DNA from: Ignavibacteriales bacterium
GTDB lineage: Bacteria; Bacteroidota; Ignavibacteria; Ignavibacteriales; Ignavibacteriaceae
DNA length: 8,528 nt
NCBI GenBank assembly: GCA_020061995.1
Contig: JAGUXE010000011.1
Coordinates: 1-8,528, forward strand
Direction of reading: 5' to 3'
A program made the position numbers and the translations under genes. The notes beneath the pieces were generated by a model, which made no database searches, had not been told where the DNA came from, and saw only the letters and a list, made by a program, of their open reading frames with translations. The first letter of the stretch is position 1. Every line of letters begins with the position of its first letter. This document shows, piece by piece, positions 6,115 through 8,528 of the stretch.

Positions 6115-7236
6115 ATGAGCAATGTCATCGTAAAAAAAGTTGAAACATCATCAGAATTGATGTCGTTTATTAAGTTCCCATGGGAAATATATAAAGATAA
6201 CCCTTATTGGGTTCCGCCACTTATTATGGATAGAAAGAAAGTTCTTAATAAGCAAAAAAATCCTTTCTTCAAACATGCCGAAGCTGATTATTTTCTAGCA
6301 TATAAAAATGATAAACTGTGCGGAAGAATTGCTGCAATTAAAAATGATTTACATAATAAATATCATAACGATAAAGCCGGATTCTTTGGTTTTTTTGAAT
6401 GCATTAATGATCAAAAAGTTGCAGATAAACTTTTTGATACTGCAAAAGATTGGCTCAAGAATAGAGGATTAGAAACAATGCGTGGTCCTGCAAATCCCTC
6501 TTCTAATGATGAATATGGTATGTTATTAGAAGGTTTTGACGATGAACCTCGGTTGCTTATGACATACAACCCGGAGTATTATCTTACACTCTGTGAGAAC
6601 TATGGTTTTAAAAAAGCAAAAGATTTATTTGCTTATAAACTTGAAAGAGATAAAACAGTCGGTTCGGACAAATTAAAGCGTGTAGCCGAAATTGCAAAGC
6701 AGAGATCAGGGATTAAAATTTCTGCACTCAACATGAAAGAATTCGATAAAGAACTTGAAAAGGTTAAGTACGTTTACAACAAAGCTTGGGCACCGAATTG
6801 GGGATTCGTTCCAATGACTGATGAAGAGCTTAACGCTATGGCAAAAGATTTGAAACCTCTAGTAGAGCCATCAGTTGTCTTATTTGGTGAAATTAATGAC
6901 AAGTTAGTTGGGTTTGCATTAGTAATGTTAGATTATAATTTCATATTTAAGCAGATGAATGGGCGATTATTTCCATTTGGTTTTCTAAAACTTTACACAC
7001 AAAAAAAGAAGATAAAGTGGGCACGTGTTATTACTCTTGGAATTATTCCAGAATATCAGAAAAAAGGATTAGACGCAGTTTTCTATTGGGAAATTGTCAA
7101 CAGAGCAGCAGAAATTGGAATATTTTTGGGTGAAGCAAGTTGGATTCTTGAAGATAACGAAATGATGAACCGTGGGGCTCATGTTATGAATGGTGAAGTC
7201 TATAAAAAGTACCGTATCTATGAAATCGAAATCTAG
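6115..7236 (+). CDS. GNAT-fold acyltransferase, candidate bacterial ceramide synthase
   Basis: The 373 residues are twice the size of a simple GNAT. The N-terminal half contains FPWEIYKDNPYWVPPL (21-36), CGRIAAI (69-75), GFFGFFECIND (89-99) and MRGPANPSSNDEYGMLLEGF (122-141), a pattern I know from a broad family of large GNAT-like proteins in Bacteroidota, Myxococcota and Alphaproteobacteria. The C-terminal half has the acyl-CoA-binding motif A, with ITLGIIPEYQKKGLD at 306-320. Reports on Caulobacter place bacterial ceramide synthase (bCerS), which N-acylates 3-ketosphinganine, in the GNAT fold and encode it near spt and cerR. The position here, 68 nt after spt with an AGGA ribosome site and a terminator after it, supports the same role. 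No signal peptide or transmembrane segment is obvious. If not bCerS, it is a fatty-acyl or acetyl transferase of unknown substrate. Confidence 0.75.
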   Translation: MSNVIVKKVETSSELMSFIKFPWEIYKDNPYWVPPLIMDRKKVLNKQKNPFFKHAEADYFLAYKNDKLCGRIAAIKNDLHNKYHNDKAGFFGFFECINDQKVADKLFDTAKDWLKNRGLETMRGPANPSSNDEYGMLLEGFDDEPRLLMTYNPEYYLTLCENYGFKKAKDLFAYKLERDKTVGSDKLKRVAEIAKQRSGIKISALNMKEFDKELEKVKYVYNKAWAPNWGFVPMTDEELNAMAKDLKPLVEPSVVLFGEINDKLVGFALVMLDYNFIFKQMNGRLFPFGFLKLYTQKKKIKWARVITLGIIPEYQKKGLDAVFYWEIVNRAAEIGIFLGEASWILEDNEMMNRGAHVMNGEVYKKYRIYEIEI

Positions 7237-7264
7237 AAAATAATTAAATACTTTTTGATTAAAC

Positions 7265-7298
7265 ATAAACCCGATATCACTATTGGGTTTATTTTTTT
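7265..7298 (+). terminator. Intrinsic terminator of the spt-GNAT operon
   Basis: The arms ATAAACCCGAT (7265-7275) and ATTGGGTTTAT (7282-7292) pair over 11 bp with one G-U around a 6-nt loop. Seven T residues follow at 7292-7298. The AAACCC/GGGTTT core repeats that of the terminator at 371-401. Confidence 0.9.
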
Positions 7299-7300
7299 AT

Positions 7301-7312
7301 GGAGATAATTTG
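7301..7312 (+). promoter_or_regulatory. Ribosome binding site with TTG start of the HEAT-repeat gene
   Basis: GGAG (7301-7304) is followed after 5 nt by TTG (7310-7312), the same arrangement as at spt. The ATG at 7299 opens only four codons before a TGA, and the TTG frame begins with a signal peptide, so TTG is the start. Confidence 0.7.
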
Positions 7313-8528
7313 AAGCAGATTGTATTACTAATTAGCCTTTATGCAAATCTGATTTTTCCTCAGTATAGTAGCAACGATTCTTTGTTGATTCGAACCACAT
7401 TCACCCGAGAATTCAATAAAGAAATAATTATAGATTACCTGAATTCAAATATCAATGAAAAGGTTAATGCAGCACTTCTATCAATTTCACATTCCGAAGA
7501 TACTTCTTTCATAAATTCGATAAAAAAAATAGATTTTGCTAAACATTATGAATATGTGACCTTTGCCCTTGGTCAATTGGGAACATCCCATAATTCAACA
7601 GAATTTTTATTTCGGATGTTTTCTTCATCAAGCGATTTAAATATTCGCAAGAGTTGTCTCTCTGCAATTGGTAAAACAGCTGATTCGGTTGACTTTATTC
7701 TACTTTTGAATGATTACATGAAGAATTCCGGGGATAGATTTGACGGAATCTCATGGGCAATTTATAACTTTAATAATAGGGGAATTGTTAATCCAAAAAG
7801 CTCTGATATTTTGTTGAATGAATTATTAAATGATAAGTTTAACTCCGTTAGAAAAGAAGATGCTGTGTTTGCTTTATCAAGAATCGGTGCAGATTCTTCA
7901 CATCTCAAAGCACCGTCAGAACTTCTGATTAAACCCAAAAACAATTCACAATTTTTCGAACACTACTCTTTAGGAACGCTGAGAAGAGCAAAATATTTCC
8001 CTCCTTCATATGAACTGTTAAAACGATTTGTTGAATCTGAGAATTGGATATTGAGAAATGAAATTAGTAAAACCGGTTTATACTTTAATTATGAAAGTGA
8101 AGAGCAACTAATAACTTTCTTAAAACTGATGACCGACGAAAACCATAATGTTCAACGTCAATTTGCGATTTCATTACGGGAAATTAGTTTAAGTGATTCA
8201 ATTTTATTGAACATAATTAAAACTAAGATAGTCGAAACTCTGAAATCTAATCAACTCACACAAAATGTTTATGGTGAGTTATTCAATACACTTACAAGAC
8301 TGTTTCCAGATAGTTCTTTGATCTTCTACGAAATATATAAAGAAAAGTTATCATCAGAATTTATTTATTCGTTCATTGGTACTAAATACCCGGAATTGAA
8401 TATTTCAGTTGACTCATTGCTAAATATTTATCCTAATAAAAGTGAAAATGAAAAATTAGGATTATCGCGAGTACTCCTAAAAATTTCAGAAAAAATTGAT
8501 GATAAAAATCTATCTCTGTTCTTGTTAG
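7310..8528 (+). CDS. Exported HEAT-repeat-like protein, 3' end outside the window
   Basis: The frame is open from TTG 7310 to the right edge (406 codons plus one base). Residues 1-18 (MKQIVLLISLYANLIFPQ) look like a Sec signal peptide with a likely cut near Gln18, so the protein should be periplasmic or surface exposed. The rest is alpha-helical in character with recurring HEAT-like units: NEKVNAALLSIS (49-60), YEYVTFALGQLG (80-91), NIRKSCLSAIGK (111-122), VRKEDAVFALSRIG (180-193) and VQRQFAISLREIS (281-293). These imply a solenoid scaffold that binds other proteins. I cannot see the C-terminus; in related bacteria such repeats sometimes precede a catalytic domain such as a peptidyl-prolyl isomerase, but nothing here proves that. 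It follows the operon terminator, and no clear promoter lies between the two. Confidence 0.75.
   Translation, partial: MKQIVLLISLYANLIFPQYSSNDSLLIRTTFTREFNKEIIIDYLNSNINEKVNAALLSISHSEDTSFINSIKKIDFAKHYEYVTFALGQLGTSHNSTEFLFRMFSSSSDLNIRKSCLSAIGKTADSVDFILLLNDYMKNSGDRFDGISWAIYNFNNRGIVNPKSSDILLNELLNDKFNSVRKEDAVFALSRIGADSSHLKAPSELLIKPKNNSQFFEHYSLGTLRRAKYFPPSYELLKRFVESENWILRNEISKTGLYFNYESEEQLITFLKLMTDENHNVQRQFAISLREISLSDSILLNIIKTKIVETLKSNQLTQNVYGELFNTLTRLFPDSSLIFYEIYKEKLSSEFIYSFIGTKYPELNISVDSLLNIYPNKSENEKLGLSRVLLKISEKIDDKNLSLFLL

Noticed and set aside
7069..7266. Minus-strand 65-codon frame over the end of the GNAT gene
   Set aside because: It is antisense to the conserved C-terminal GNAT region and has no ribosome site.
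7762..7944. Minus-strand 60-codon frame opposite the HEAT-repeat gene
   Set aside because: It is antisense to a long open frame with a signal peptide and repeats; nothing supports expression.

Overview
This AT-rich window looks like chromosomal DNA from a deep-branching member of the Bacteroidota/Chlorobiota (FCB) group, possibly Ignavibacteria-like. Four lines of evidence point that way. Several upstream regions match the Bacteroidota promoter layout TTTG-N19/20-TAnnTTTG; the tRNA-Arg promoter is a perfect match. Strong Shine-Dalgarno sequences (GGAGG) occur next to genes with no SD at all. The lipoprotein and HEAT-repeat proteins are of kinds common in that group. The serine palmitoyltransferase closely resembles the Sphingobacterium enzyme. 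This placement is an inference from signals and remembered family features, not from a search.

Layout. Bases 1-354 hold the 3' end of an unrecognised protein whose frame appears broken near base 39. A two-way terminator (371-401) and tRNA-Arg(ACG) on the minus strand follow. Next is a minus-strand pair: an RqcH/NFACT-family ribosome quality control protein (1384-3009) followed 17 nt downstream by glucosamine-6-phosphate deaminase nagB (551-1366). tRNA-Ala(GGC) with its own promoter and terminator is divergent from that pair. Immediately after it comes a small monohaem cytochrome c-like lipoprotein (3316-3714).

The most interesting part is 3756-7236, a probable bacterial sphingolipid (ceramide) biosynthesis locus. 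It has an extended-SDR NAD(P)-dependent reductase on the minus strand (CerR-like), a divergent serine palmitoyltransferase (spt), and a large GNAT-fold acyltransferase of the kind proposed as bacterial ceramide synthase (bCerS-like). Together they could condense serine with an acyl thioester, N-acylate the 3-ketosphinganine, and reduce the ketone to give dihydroceramide. The 107-bp divergent intergenic region carries a perfect palindrome (10-bp arms, 1-nt centre) that overlaps the -7 box of the predicted spt promoter, so it is a candidate operator for the locus. A strong terminator (7265-7298) closes the operon.

The window ends inside a secreted HEAT-repeat-like protein that starts at TTG 7310 and runs off the right edge. 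No insertion sequences, CRISPR arrays or phage genes were seen.
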